Of a stretch of DNA of 64,000 bases, positions 36,394 through 51,300 are shown one piece after another. The notes under the pieces were generated by a model that worked only from the letters and a program-made list of their open reading frames with translations, was not told the DNA's origin and did not search any database. The position numbers were made by a program, and so were the translations under genes. The DNA is from Halichondria panicea. Lineage: Eukaryota > Porifera > Demospongiae > Suberitida > Halichondriidae. Numbering within the stretch: position 1 is the first letter of the stretch; each line of letters starts with the position of its first letter. The stretch spans positions 10,402,632-10,466,631 of the forward strand of contig NC_087377.1 in the NCBI RefSeq assembly GCF_963675165.1, in the 5' to 3' direction.

Positions 36394-39300
36394 ATGAACT
36401 ACAGACTGAATGCTATTTTGACTCTGACAATACTGATGTTTGCACACAAGGAAGTATCCTGCAATGCCGAAATCATAGGTAAGACATAAAATGTCCAACT
36501 CATGTTATGGAAATGTAGAAAAGTTATGTCGTAAATTACTGTGCCGATACATTAAACCATGCAACTATCAATGAGACATTTACCTACATTCAATGATGAG
36601 TCTGCATTTCAAAACTTGCTCACTAAGACAAAAATGACCAAGTGGCTTTGATTTTTTACTACATATCTGCCAAAATTAGTACTAGGGCTTGGCAAATTAT
36701 GCTTTTTTATTATTCTTTTGACTATTCTCAAAAAGTCAGCCTAGTATCCAGTTTGGTGTACCCGTTTAAAGACATCAATGAAAAAAGACAATTTATTTGT
36801 AGTTGTATTGATAGCACTACCTGAGGTAGCCTCGTTCCCAGCCTCGTTGTCTCTTCAACCTCCTCTGCATGGGATAGCGGAGGATACATGTACATGCAGA
36901 GATATATGGTTGCATATCCTCCTCTAAGGAGTGCATGGTCATTGATAAACGAAAGAGAGGCAAAGCGATAGAGAGAGAGAGAGAGCAGAAGAGGATCGTC
37001 AGGGTCAAAAGTAAAGCTGCTTCCCGAAGACTTCCACTCAGCTAGCTTCGGAGATACTATAAAGCAAGAGTAGATGAGTGAAATTCAATTAAACTCCTCA
37101 GGAAGCAGCTTTTGCACTTTTTGAATGAATACTGTTGAATGCATAAAAATCTTTAATGAAAATTGCACATCTTGAATGACACTGTAGCTATGCATCTTGA
37201 ATGAATCTTGAATGACACTGTAGCTATGCATCTTGAATGAATATAATTATTGTAATCTGAATGATGAATTTGAAACAAACGGCCCATCATACAAAGCAAG
37301 CTATCACCTTTAAGATTCGCTGTAAATAAATATGCACATTATAGCGCAAGCATTGGGTGCACTTTTCCCCCTCGAACATCTCTGGCGTTCTGAAAGTATA
37401 GACTGGTCAGGACATCCAAAGACAGTATACGTGGCCAAATTTAGCGCTTGTCTTCCTCATTTTATACTGCATGGTAGATCTAGCATAATTATTGTGTATA
37501 GACAATTCGCATGCCTTTTTTACAGAGTTCCTTCCAGCAAAATCTCTCTGCTACTGATAGTCAGAGCACTGAGCCATGTCCGGCATTGTATATAAATGAC
37601 AATAATTATGCTCTGAAGTGCTTTCCTTGACCTTGTCAGTGAAGTTTTTCAATAGGTCTGCTGTACAACGAGTTAATACTGAGCTAGGCTATCTGTTTTG
37701 GGATTTTAGAGATAGACTATAATAGCCTCGAATCCAGGCCGATTAAAAATACGGCCTTTGCATTTGCAATCATAGGCGTGGTCCATACACGCCCACGTAC
37801 TATCTACTACCGTATAGCGGGTAATTTTCGTGGGGCAAAATATTTGTGGTTTTCGTTGTCTGACCACGAATATTTTACCCACGAATGAAGCGACCTTGCC
37901 TAAAGTATAACGAGTTACCCAGATTCTGGGTAACTCAGTTCGCGCATGTGCACTATCACCCATGCAATACGGACCAGGCCGTATTTTAATCGGCCTGGTC
38001 TCGAGGCTAGAGATAGACTTGATCTGCATGAAGATGTATACATAATAACTTTGAATAGACTGCATGCTATATATCTGTCTGTATAGTAATGGACAGTATT
38101 TTCTCTTATGTGATCATCATTATACTTTTACATGTATGTTATTTGTGTGCATAGTCATCATTTACGCATGCATGCGTATACTTATTCTATTGTTCCTATG
38201 TTGGGGCCCTGCATGCCCACTGCATGGGGTGATATCCTCGCCCATGCACTGTTTCAATCAATCAGAGTTTATTGTGACTGCTTGTGACCAGCCTAGCGTG
38301 CGGGCGGCAGGCTTATAAATAGGGTTATAGTTACTACATTTGGCGACAAGGATCCGATGGGATCTGAATGGGATCTGAACTGTACTGAAGAATCGAAGCT
38401 AGAGGAGACGGTTGAAGCACGGTGGCGATGATTAATTGGCAAGATCGATGAGTTTGACCGAAGCGTAGAGGACTGGGTATCCTACACGGAAAGGATGGAG
38501 CAATACTTTGTTGCAAACGGCTTAGAAGCGGACATGCCTAGAAGAGAGCAGTCCTATTGATCGTATGTGTCTATCAATGTACCAGCTTATCAGGAACTTG
38601 GCAGCGCAGCACTCACCCTCGGTGAAGACCTATATGAAGAACTAGTTCAACTAGTCAAGGACCGCCATGATAGCCTCCTCCATCAGCAATAGTACAAAGT
38701 ACAATTTCAATACACGAGTACAACAGCCAGACGAAACGATAGCAGACTTTGTAGCTCAACTCAGCAGAACACTGTGAATATGGTGACGCTCTAAATGAAA
38801 TGGTTGCGAGACAGGATAGTCTGTGGATGCCGTGATAAAAGACTACTGTGCAAATTGTTGGCGGAACACAGACTCACCCTGGAAAAAGCTTTTAGTACCG
38901 CTCAATCGATGGAACTGGCTGAGAAAAGATCGAAAGACATGCGACAGGCCGAGAACATACATGGGATACAAGAAAGCAGGAGGAACCAAAAGCAGCCAGG
39001 AAGGGCAGCCCGAGAGACAGAGACATTAAATCGATGTGGTGGAAAAAATCACTGCCACGTGGATGTCGAAGAGGAGGAAGAGTACGAACTATATTACTCA
39101 TTTTTGAACACCTCACCCATTACTGTAACAACGATGGTAAATGGAGCGAAATTGCCAATGCAAGTAGACACAGGAGCATCGTTGTCGCTTATCAGTAAGG
39201 AAACTTATCGTACACTATGGATGGCTGACTCTGCTCCTAAGCTATCCTCCACTGAAGAGTCCAATGTAAAGCTGAAGACGTATATGGGCTCAGTTAAATT

Positions 39301-42300
39301 CTAGAGGTCAAAGTTCAATACAAAGATCAAAATTGCAACTTGAGCCTAGTGGTCAAGGGCTCAGGACCATCGTTATTGGGAAGAGATTGGCTCAAACACA
39401 TTAGGGTGGACTGGTACCAGCTAAATTCTAAAAGTGTCAGATGATGAATTTGTTTCGAAACACGCGAGGTTGTTTGACAGCAAGTTGGGACATTTGGAGC
39501 AGTACACTGCCCGGTTTGAGGTTGATTCAACAGCGGAACCTAAGTTCTACAAGGCCCGACCATTCCCAAGGAATGTGATTCAGCTGAAATCATTCCTAGG
39601 AATGTTAAACTACTACAACACATTTTTTCCTAGCCATTCCCACAATCTGGCCCCCCTGCATAAGTTGTTGCAGAAGAACACACCATGGATCTGGGGTCCA
39701 GAGCACCAGGACGCTTTTAAGACTGCCAAAGTGGCACTCACATCCGATAAAACACTCGCTCATTTTGATCCAGAGAAGAAATTGATTTTAGCTTGTGACG
39801 CCTCACCATATGGCCTTGGAGTTGTCCTGTCACACAAGTTCGAAGACGGTGTACAATACCTAGTCGGGAGACACTTCTTCATTCAATCGGATCACAAGCC
39901 TTTGGAACATTTGTTTAAAGAAATGAAAGGACTACCAACCTTGGCGTCTGCTCGGTTGCAGAGGTGGGCTTTGACCTTGGGAGCCTACGACTACACTATC
40001 ACATACAAGCCTGGACCACAGCACTGCAACGCAGATGTGCTTAACCGATTGCCGCTACCCAATTCTCCAGAAAATGTTCTCGTTCCACAAGAGACAGTAA
40101 TGGCTATGGAGATGTTGTGTGTCTCAATTCCAGTACAACCTAAACAGCTGAAGCAATGGACAGACAAAGACCCGTTCATGTCTAAAGTTCGACACAAAGT
40201 ACAAACCGGTTGGGAAGATACGCAAGACCCTGCCTGGAAGCCGTACCAGCAATACAACCTGGAACTACGACGTCTCTTACTGGAGTTGCAAGCTCTTCTT
40301 GGATAACTAAACCATGGCCATGGACCCATGGAAGCTTAGCCATCTTGTTGGAGAGCACCTTCCGTGTTTCTGCTGTCGCTTTGAGTCTTAATACACCGTC
40401 CAAGCATGGCTCTTTTCTCTTTGCTTACTTTTTTTAACAAATGAAAAAAGAAAAAAAAATTTTTGAAAAACTGTGCATGTATGAATAAATATTCTACAGC
40501 TGTTGACCAATGAGATCAATTAGTGGTGACGAAAGTGTGGTATAATAATTATACAAGCAACAAAAGCGGCCGGGTAAGAGTAGCTTGTTTAGGCCCTCAA
40601 AAAATAGTGTTGTGACATGATTATGTTTCCTTAGTCGGAAGTCAAAATTGTCTTAGCTATATATAATTATGCTGGCTTCTTTAGCTCTGACAGCCACCCT
40701 AGATCGAGGTAGGCTATGTATCTCAAGAATACAATAACTCCTATACTCTTCCCATTTATAATACTATATATACCTAGCAATGAGTTTTTCATCTAGCCTT
40801 GTTTTTAAAGCTTGATCTTAGCATCTTCATGGCCGCTTTTTGCAGTTTTCTTACATGACGTCATCATCATGAGAGTAATTAGTGTGGGAGTAATTAGTAC
40901 TAGGGATACACTGGAGTGCAACCTCGCTACGCACTATTAGCCTCGAATCCAAGGCCTTTTTAATTGTCTTGGGATCGAGGCTAATTCATAGGTAAGGCTT
41001 TTGAGTAATAATTGTTGAAACAGCACATGGGAAAAAGGAATTGTTAAATGTTAATAGTTGTAGCTTGATCCTGGTGTCAACGTCGCCGAGAGACACTTGT
41101 AGCTACATGGTATTGATTGTATGTAATATCGAACGGTTTAGCTTTCAGGAGGGAAGTAGTAGTTTGCTGATCTTGTTTGACAATGGCTTTGATTAAATCG
41201 TTGTAAACAACAACCGTAACAAACGTGGTATCTGGCCCTTCCAAGTCCAGTTTAGCCATCTGATTAAAAGGGCAACGAGACAGTAGGAGTGTTGCACCAC
41301 ATTTTGAGCATTCGACGATGTCATCTTCAACGACTTTAACTTTACCTTTACAGTAAGTTCAAGCATTGAACTTTTCGAACTTCTTGACAGCAATGACGGT
41401 AGCACCCATGAGGGAAAGTTCATTAGATTCGGTTAGACATTCGTCAACATCGTCAATGTTGTCAAGTTTAGTTACGGACGAACCATTTGCTCGCATGGAA
41501 ACAGAATACTCGCCACGAAATACTCTGACAGTTAGCTTAGTTATGTAATAGCTCTCACCTATTTCCAATGAACCTATTGCTTCTTGCCAAACAGAACCAG
41601 AGCCACTAGTTCCATGTTCAGATTGCAGAAAAGAATAAATCTAGGTAATGATCGAAATGTCACAAATCGTCAATTTAAGAAGCATTGTCTAGCTTATGAG
41701 CAGAACGCTTAAAAAAAGGCCTTCTGAGCTGTAGAATGGAGCTAAAGTGTCCTCAGTACAGTGGCTAACGCGTCCTCCAACTTTGAAGTCAAACCGTTAC
41801 GGTCTGCAGCAACCAGAGCCACTAGTTCCATTGAGTCCTACATTGTCCATTCTCTTCGCCAAAATCTCAACGTGACCCGATTATAGCCTCGCTTCGCTCG
41901 GAATTATTAGTATGGGAGTAATTAGTATTATCATCAGTATGGGAGTAATTAGCATAATTGAATTAGGCTAATTAGAAAAACAAAACATTGAACTTTATGT
42001 TGGATCATAATTATATCATATGCCTCGGTGCGCATTCGCAAGCGAGGTATACGGTAGTGTGTTTGTGTGTCTGTGTGTGTGTGTGTAGACTGCTACAGCT
42101 GCTCAAGGATGAATCAAGTGCAAGTAAGAGTTTCTATAGGCTTCTAGTCATGTTTACTTGGATTTTAATTCGTGGATTTGCAAAATAATGCTCCGTTCCC
42201 GAGTTATACCTAGTTTTGCTTACTTGGCAGCCTTTTCAGAAGAGCACGTAGCCAAACTGTTTGCTACTCTACTTAGTAGTTAGCTCTGCACTAGAACGCT

Positions 42301-45300
42301 AGCTATTGGTAGCTGCAAGAGTACCAAGAGAGCTAGTCTCGAATACCAGCCGGTTCTCATTGTAAGCGTGGGCGGGAGAGAATCGTCTGGTGACTCTGGG
42401 CAGAACGTTCTGTCAGTCAGGAATGTTAACCACGTGGATAATAACCCACAGTTTAAATAGAACTGTTGTATAGAGCGGTTGCATTCTCGAAGCTATCTTA
42501 CATTCTTGTGGGTAAGGCTCCAATTAATAATAATACTCTTCTTGCGGGTAAGGCTTAATGAATATACTCTACCCACATTCCATCCGACGACAGAAAAGTA
42601 TGCCCAGAGTCACCAGACGGTTCTCTCCCGCCCACGCTTACAATGAGAACCGGCTGGTATTCGAGACTAACAAGAGAGCTGCAAGGCTCTGCAGACGGCA
42701 GCCATTAATTTTAGACTTAAACTTTTGGCATCGATCGTTTTTAACAACAATCATGATCGATCATTACCCACTTTTTGAGTTTGCATGCTTGTAATTATTG
42801 GACTGCTATTATATAGTAGCTTTATGTTATGTAGCTTTGGCATCTCCACCGAGGCATCAGCACCTGTGGTGCTTTCATTGATGTAGCATTGCTTCAAATA
42901 ATACAGCAGTATAAACATTGTGTTAAATTTTGGTATTGAGACTGACCCGGGCCTTTAATAAAGGTGCGGGAGCAGTCTATATGGACTCATCTGAAATCCA
43001 ACATGCCGTATGCAAAATGCACTTAATAATGTGGTGTAACCAATGGAAACTTGCTCTAACACAATGACATAATTATGCATAATTATACATAATTATGCAA
43101 TAATTTATGATCTCACTAACCCAATCCTGCATGCACTAACACCATGCACACATTACGTTATTAATTATTGCCACTATATATTAATCATACCAAGGGTGTA
43201 CACTACAATCTATCGTATTATAAATGGGCGGGGGCTTATGTCGTAAAGAATACATTGCACGTGCACTTTATAGCCTATAGCCTCGATCCCAGGCCGCACT
43301 TTCTGAGGCCACTTTTACTCTACTCCCTATATAGTGGGCGGTTGGCTAAATAATATACCTTAACGTTACTATTATAGACGGGTAGCGTTTTCAGATTTTT
43401 TTCTATTTTTAGGGTACTAATTTTGGCGGATTTGTAGCATATTCATTACCACAAAAGATGTATAAGTATGAGTTTTAAGGTTGAATGGAAAGTTTGGAGT
43501 CAGATAAAAGGGCTAGCTTTGCTTAGCATACTCTCAGAAGTACATTAGAAAAAAAGTTAATTTATTTTTTTACATAATTAATTTTTATTAGCGCGTACTT
43601 AATTAAATTCGCTAAATTAGTACCCGTTTATAATAGTAACAATAAAGTAGCATATCCTGCTGACTCATCAATAATATGACGCATACGCAGTATACATTGT
43701 GAGTTGCATGCCCTCTTCTCTTCATACGCCTTTGATTAACTTCAACCAGTGACCCAACAAATAGATCTGGGAATTGTTTTGACAACTAACTCTCATGGAC
43801 CAAACTCTACAATGCAAAGCATCTAGGACATACTATTTCAGTACTTACATCTGTCCCCGTGCACCAAACGATTTTTCTAGGTTAGATCTTACTTCACATG
43901 TATACTGTTCTCAAGTGTGGCATCCAAATCTATACTACAAAACATAACTCTCCTAAAAAAAACCCGACATAAAGCCACAAAATAAATATACTTCAAAACT
44001 GAAGTAGCATGCAAAGCAGTGGCGGATCCAGGAAAAAGAAAGGGGGGGTTCCAAAGTCTAAAATCAGCGCGTGCAGCACAACATTTTTTGTCCCAAGTAT
44101 TAGTTATTGCCCAGCACGAGTGCAACATGGCATATAATTATTGCACTGGATTGACATAATGCCCGAGGCCCGCAGGGCGCCTGCAATAACTAACTTGTTG
44201 CCCAATGACGTCAAATTCTTCTGATTGGTCTATAAATTGTAATAAAAGACATGTGTTTTGAGTGGAATTTTAGTGAATTCATTAGTTTTGTTAAATTTCA
44301 TAGTAAATTCTTAGGTTTTGTTCCCACAACTAATGGAAAGGTAGTACTAATGGAAGAGGTAGTAGCCTATGAAAGGGTGGTAGGGTGATGGGGCATAAGT
44401 CCCAAAAGTAGATTTCTTTCTCAAAATTTACTGCATTTACACACAGTGCAAGTGCATATAATCCCGGTGCATTATGCCATAATAATGCAGTGCAATATAT
44501 GGTTGCTATGCATGGTAGTGATGTAACATGCCATATACAGAGCACTGGATTGCTTTGATCTGCCCACTCACTGGGCAACAATCAGTTTATATAATCAAAA
44601 AGGGTACTGACATTCTTGATTCCACATAGCCACGTGTGGTGCTGTATACTGTAACCTCATACTCAGCCAAAAAAACCTAGTCAGCAATAAGAAAAAAGGC
44701 AAAAGGGGGGTTCAATGGAACCCCTGGAACCCCTCCGGATCTGCCACTGCAAAAAGATACGCTTAATGAATTGTTGAACAGCCATGCAGCTGACAACTTC
44801 GACATAACCCAGTACATCAAGTTTGTACACCCAGAACGCTTCAGGTATTACATAAAAACTCGTTTGATAAATTCCAACAAGCTTGACTGTACACAATGTA
44901 TGTATCTCACTATACCACCAGTCACTTTTATTTCAACCGTGTAGTATAAAGCTTAATTTGGAATGCGCTGCCCAAAATGCACTGTACACCCATTTACTTC
45001 ATCTATCAAGCTCGTCACTTCACACAACACTTTGCAAGTTACTTTGATCCACAAATTCCCTGTATACTTTTCACTCTACACCTATATGCCCTTGATGTAT
45101 TGCGCACAGTATACGAACCTATACCAGAGCTATATATCTATATTGTTAACAATCTGTCTCTATTATGTGCTTGTCCCATTACAATTATAATAATTAGTAT
45201 AACCATGCATGCATATACTATTGGTTGAAGTCCTCTGCAGTTTTTATTAACATTTTCGGCCGCAGCCGTTATTCGAAAACATCATTGACAGCGTGCAATT

Positions 45301-48300
45301 ACTTGATAGGTAATTGCACGCTGTCAATGACGACGTGCAAGTACTGGACCGGGGGATTAATTGCTGTACACCCTCCAGTCACTAATAGCACATCATACGA
45401 TTTACTCAGCAACATCATACTGTATGCCCGCATGCGGTTAAATTTGTGGGTATAAATGTTTGCGGTAGAATCAACGAAAACCGCAAACATTTACACCCTC
45501 GAAATAATAATACCCACTATATACGGTAATTATTAGTGATGCATGCTTGTTTGTCTGTCAGTCATGCACAACTTGTCAAGCCACCCCCTTCTATCATCAC
45601 GGCACAGCTTGAATAATAAAAAGCACCGCAGGTGCTGGTGTCTCGGTGGAGGTGCCAAAGCTACAGTATACTAATAGCTTTTATACATACATTATTATAA
45701 TTATTATGATGAACATTTTTGTTTTGCTGCATGCAGGCAGAATATCCAGGAATCACAGGGAAACTCAAATAGATTGACCCATGATTGTTGTTAAAAACGA
45801 TCGATGCCAAACGTTTAAGTCTAAAATTAATGGCTGCATCAGCAGAGCCAGCCTTGCAGCTCTCTTCTCACTTCTAGCTATACCATGCAATAGCTATAGC
45901 GTTCTAGTGCAGAGATAACTACTAAGTGGAGTAGCAACACTCCATGCATGGACAAGTTTTTCTATGCACTCTTCTGAAAAGGCTGCAATGGCATTCCAAG
46001 TAGGCATAACTTGAGAACAAAGCATTCTTTTGCAAATCCACGAATTAAAATCCAAGAAAACATGACTATATACAGTGGAACCTCTGTTAACAACCACCTC
46101 TGAATAAAGGTCAACTGCTATAATAATAACGGCCAGGCACCCTGGTCCCAAATGAACAGTTTGTGTACAAAACAACCCCTCAACAAAGGCCACCTCTGTA
46201 TAAAGGCCAAAACATAATTGTTCCCCAAAGGTGTCCGTTATAGAGGGGTTCCCTATAGAAACTCTTACTTGCACTTTTATTGATCCTTGAGCAGCTATAG
46301 CAGTCTACACAGACACACACACACACACACACACACACAGAGATACACAAAACACACTAGTCTACCGTATACCTCGCTTGCGGCATGCGCACCGAGGCAT
46401 AATAATATTAGCATGTATAGTGTCTAGCATGTGTATCACATTATTTTACAGTCGTATTTTGAGTCAGTGGTTCAGTGTGTGAATTTGACATTATACACTG
46501 GACTTATAATTAATAGTATGGCTAAGAGTACCTTGCCATTGCTTGTTATGAGTGCACGAGTAGCCATATACTATTGATTGTTAATCGTTTGTGATGTAGT
46601 TTTAAGGACATTTTTAGCTGCAGTTTCAGTAAAAAAAATTAGCCGTGGTCGTTATTCGAACGTGCAGTCGTCAAGGCAGTAATTGCACGTCGTTAATGAC
46701 GACGTGCAATTACTGATACGCAATTAATCACTGTATGAACCACAGTGAAAAATAGGACAACATGCGATTATATTGTGTATAGCATTATATATGTACACTA
46801 TTATACTGGTATTTTGAATTCTCTACCATTGATTAGATGCAGCCTCAACAAGTGCTGGCAACAAGTTTGTGATCGGTTTCTTGAGGAATTCTTTTGTAGC
46901 AAACCATAACCCGGTTTTGTTCTTGTTTATTGCAAACCCAGAGTCAAGTACTATTAATTTCACAGTCACTCCAATTGATTTTAATGATAGCATTTCTACC
47001 TCTTCAATTATGGTAACCATTCCAATCAGTTTTGAGGTACGATCTCTCAATGATATGAACAAGGGGATCCTTGTAGAAGCTGACGGAAACATCAACGTGT
47101 ACGGGTTGTCTATGACGCAATTTTCGGCAGACGTCTTTTTAGCATTACCCTGTGCTGTAATGCCCGTTGATGAATATGAATATTATGTAATCTCTTATGA
47201 GCCAAACATTGTTGGTTCCTTTTTTTATCCTAGTATTGTTTTGTTGGTAGCCTGTGAAGATGAAACTGTTGTCATGTTCCGCAATTCCTCAACAATAATA
47301 TTACTAAATAGTACGCAAACGTATCAGATTATCAGTAATCAAAATGATCTCACAGGAACAAGAATAACTAGCTCGAAACCTTTGTCTGTGTTTAGCGGAT
47401 CTGATTGTGGATTAGTTCCATCTTCTTCGAACGGTTGTGAAACAATGGTTGAGCAAGTGCCTCCGACTGTGACATGGGGCTTAAAATTCCTCCTGCGCTC
47501 TCTTGGCCCTCGCTTCCGTTTTTTGTCTGGTGATCTTATTCGTGTTCTTAGTTCCCGAGCAGCAAATGTATCTGTTAGCAGCTGCAACGCCTCACTCAGC
47601 GAATTCCAGTTACAGAGTGGAGGGAGTTTCAGAGAATTTCAAATCGAACCAAACAGTGCCTGTAGCATTGAATCCACTTCTCCAGTACTGGTCGCTCAGT
47701 ATGCAGGCCGTAATGTTGCTAGCGAACTAACTGTTCGCGGAGGACCATTCATGATGATAATTCCTCCAATTGAGCAGTTTACAAACAACTATTTAGTAGA
47801 GTCGCTCACTGCTTCCGGAGTGAACTATATCACCATATATGTTGCTTCTGAGTTTTTTCAAACTGCAGATATATTGTTAAACGAAAATGTTGTTACTGGC
47901 TGGAGGGATGTTACATGTTCAAGTGGAGAGATTTGTGGCCACATAAGTAGAACAAGTGTGTCTTCTGGAGCACATTCTATCCGCCATCAAAACAAATCAG
48001 CCGTTATAGGTGTTTCAGTGTTTGGATTCACCGGAAGTACTTATGGTTACCCTGGAGGCATGAGGTTATCTCCCATACAATGCAACTGTGGTCAAAACTC
48101 TATTTGCTTGAATAACATTGGACAGTTCAATTGTAGGTGCTTGAATGGATTTGCCTTAATGTCTGGAACAGATGAATTCGTATGTAACGGTAGGTTGTCA
48201 TGAGTAAATATTTATACAGAAAGTTATTATACTTTTTATTACAGCCATAACTTGTCCTCCTTTGACTGCTCCTACTAATGGTTTTGTGACGTACAATACT

Positions 48301-51300
48301 ACTATTAATGAAGACGGCACCTATGCCTTAGATGTAGTAGCTACCTATAGCTGTGACACCGGGTTTTATCTGGTTAGTAACACCTCATTGACAGAGACAT
48401 GTACTGGAAATGGCAGTAGCACTACTGGTGCTTTTGATGGACAAGCTCCAATCTGTGAAGGTATAATTATATATTAAAAGCACATAATTATTATACACAA
48501 TTCCAAGAGCAATGTAGTATAGCTGTATAGATGTATAATAATGATCATTTTTGCTACAGCTATAGTATGCCCTCCACTTTACAATCTAACTGACGGCTCG
48601 GTGTCTTATTCGAATGTGCCTGGTTTAATGGCTACCTATAGTTGTGACACTGGGTTTGCTTTGGTTGGTAACAACACAAGGACTTGCACTGGAGATGGCA
48701 GTAACAGCACTGGTGCATTTAATGGGGCAGCTCCAACCTGTGAACGTGAGTGGATTAATTAAGAATACTTTAAACTTCCCCATATTCCCCATATTCCCCA
48801 TACAGCCATAACCTGCCCTGCTGTGCCCTCACCAAGCAACGGGAGTACTAACTTTAGTGGATCTTCAGCTAATCAAATCGGCAACTATATATTTAATGTA
48901 GTGGCTACCTACATCTGTGACACTGGGTTTTCTCTGGTTGGTAACAGCTCAAGGACTTGCACTGGAAGTGACAATAGTATTACGGGTTCTTTTGATGGAC
49001 AAACTCCAATCTGTGAAGGTACATGTATATTCATTGTAAAGGCACATACACAATTTTTATATGGGGTGCCAAATGTGTCAAAATGAAAAAAATTGCCCGT
49101 ATTTATATATTCTATACATGTATCCACGTGTGTATTTATAATTATATAAATCAATCCAACTCTTTCCACCAAAGCGCTTTGTCTAAGCAGCACCATTACC
49201 TTACTTTTCCCAACTTAGCAATGAGTGGGCGTTTCTCAATACAGTAGAACCTCGCTAATCCGGACCCCTTTAGTCCGAAACCTCGCAAATCCAGACAAAA
49301 TAGCAAACTGAAAAGAGGAGGTGCTGTCAGTAGAATAGACTTTAGACGGGAACGAAGCCTATCAACAGTTTTGTTCTGGGTGTTACGCAATAGCATTATG
49401 AATCTCATTATTTTTAAGTGGGTGTTAGCCAATAGCGATGAATATCACTTGTGTTGGCCATGCCTCTCAGTCAATCCAGTGTGTGCAAAGTTCACACGTG
49501 ATAAAGTTAAGTAGGAAATACTGCAATCTGATTGGAGCCAGTGGAATTCCACCGGCAGAACAAAACTGTAGATAAGCTTGGGTCCCGTCCTCCTTCAGGG
49601 AGGGCGGTGACGCCCGTCTAAATAGACTTCTGCGCATGTGAAATGTAACTTGCTTTGCTGAATCAGCAATAATTTTATTGCTCAATACCTCACAATGTGA
49701 CCACTGCAAAGAAAACGAAGAGAGACTCACAAGACTCAGAGAGAAAGTTGAGATAAAAGCTAGACTATTCTAGCTAGCAGCTTCCCTTCGGGCCACAGTA
49801 ATATCATAATACATGTACAAAAGTGTCTTCATTAATGATAATTTATTCATAATCAATGAATGACATATCCGTTAATCCGGAAATTTCATGTATTCGGATG
49901 GGGTCTGGTCCGGCTCTATTCGGATTAGCGAGGTTCTACGGTACTGCTGTTTTACAACTTCGCGTTTCCAACGCGCGCATAACTCAGGCATAGAACAAGG
50001 TATGTGCACACTAAGCATATCAATGCGTAGGTAATTCTTTGCTCTATCATCTGGTATATAGATTGCAAAAAATTATAGCTTGCGCCAATTGGTCTGTTTT
50101 CCCAGAGCCTGTCACAATTTAATTGATAAAGTAGCATTATGAAAGTGAACAGTTAATTTGAAGTACATAAGTAATAGTTCTCGAAGATACGCAATATTAC
50201 GTGGTCTTTCGAACCGGATCATGCTCTCAAGAACTAGAAACGTGGATTCATCTGATTACAGTGAAGTACTGTAAAATACACCCACATTGAATATAGTTTT
50301 GAACTTTGATTAATTGAGCTTTGAACCGTGAATGTTAATATCAAACAAGCATTGTAATTGTGATTATGACTAGGCAAGGGCCAGTTTCTAGGCAAGGGCC
50401 AGTTTCTAGGCAAGGGCGGTTAGGCAAGCTAGGGTCAGTTAGTGATTGATTGACTAGGCAAAGGCCAAGAACATGACTGAGGCATTACCCAAGAAGAAGA
50501 AAATCCATTGTGGAGACCGCCAACATTCTTATGTCACGAAGCACATACAAGAAGCATTAGCCCTACCTACTTTGAAGCAGGAGAGGATTTTGATCAAAAC
50601 CTTCGGCTTCGAACAAGAACAAGAGCGATTGTGTGACATAGTGAAGATCGGACTGAAAACTGTTGGTGGGAATGCGATCGAGCTTCCCATACCACTGATA
50701 TGCGAGTCGTTGTCACACCAACCAATTTCTACTTGCAAGTCAAGTTACTCGATTTTGCCGATATTGATGATGACAGAACGAGTTGCCAGTCGACATAATA
50801 TTATTGATCGGTTCTGACCACTATTGGAAAATCATCACTTGCAAGCTTAAGGTTGTGCAAAGAGAAAGTGGTCCCACTGCCCTTGAAAACCACCTTGGAT
50901 GGATATTGTCAGCCCCCACCTGTGGCCTTGATGGATATACTTCTGCTGTCAATGTAATCACACGCTAAAACAGTTCTGGGATTTGGAATCCCTCGGTATC
51001 AATACCACGGAAGTGGGCACTCTGGAGAATTTTGACGACAGTGCATGATGGTCGATACGAAGTTTGCCTTCCTGACAACTACGAACTTAGCAAGAGATGA
51101 TTGCTCGGATTGCTACATCGTTTGAAACAACGACCATCTGTTCTCAGAGAATATTACGCCACTATCACGGGAAATAGTGGATGGAGTCGATGAGTCAGAG
51201 CGCTCAAACCTTGGTGTTACCCATTATATCCCCGTGATCAGACAGGACAAGCTAACCACCAAGCTGAGAGTGGTTTATAACGCTTCTGCCAAACAAGATG

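Noticed and set aside
37332-37595. 87-codon plus-strand ORF in intron 1 of gene E
   Set aside because: No recognisable motif or signal peptide, and it is surrounded by repeats.
46518-46577. Possible alternative signal-peptide start for gene E (MAKSTLPLLVMS)
   Set aside because: The frame stops quickly and no usable GT donor in phase 1 was found; the 36394 exon fits better.
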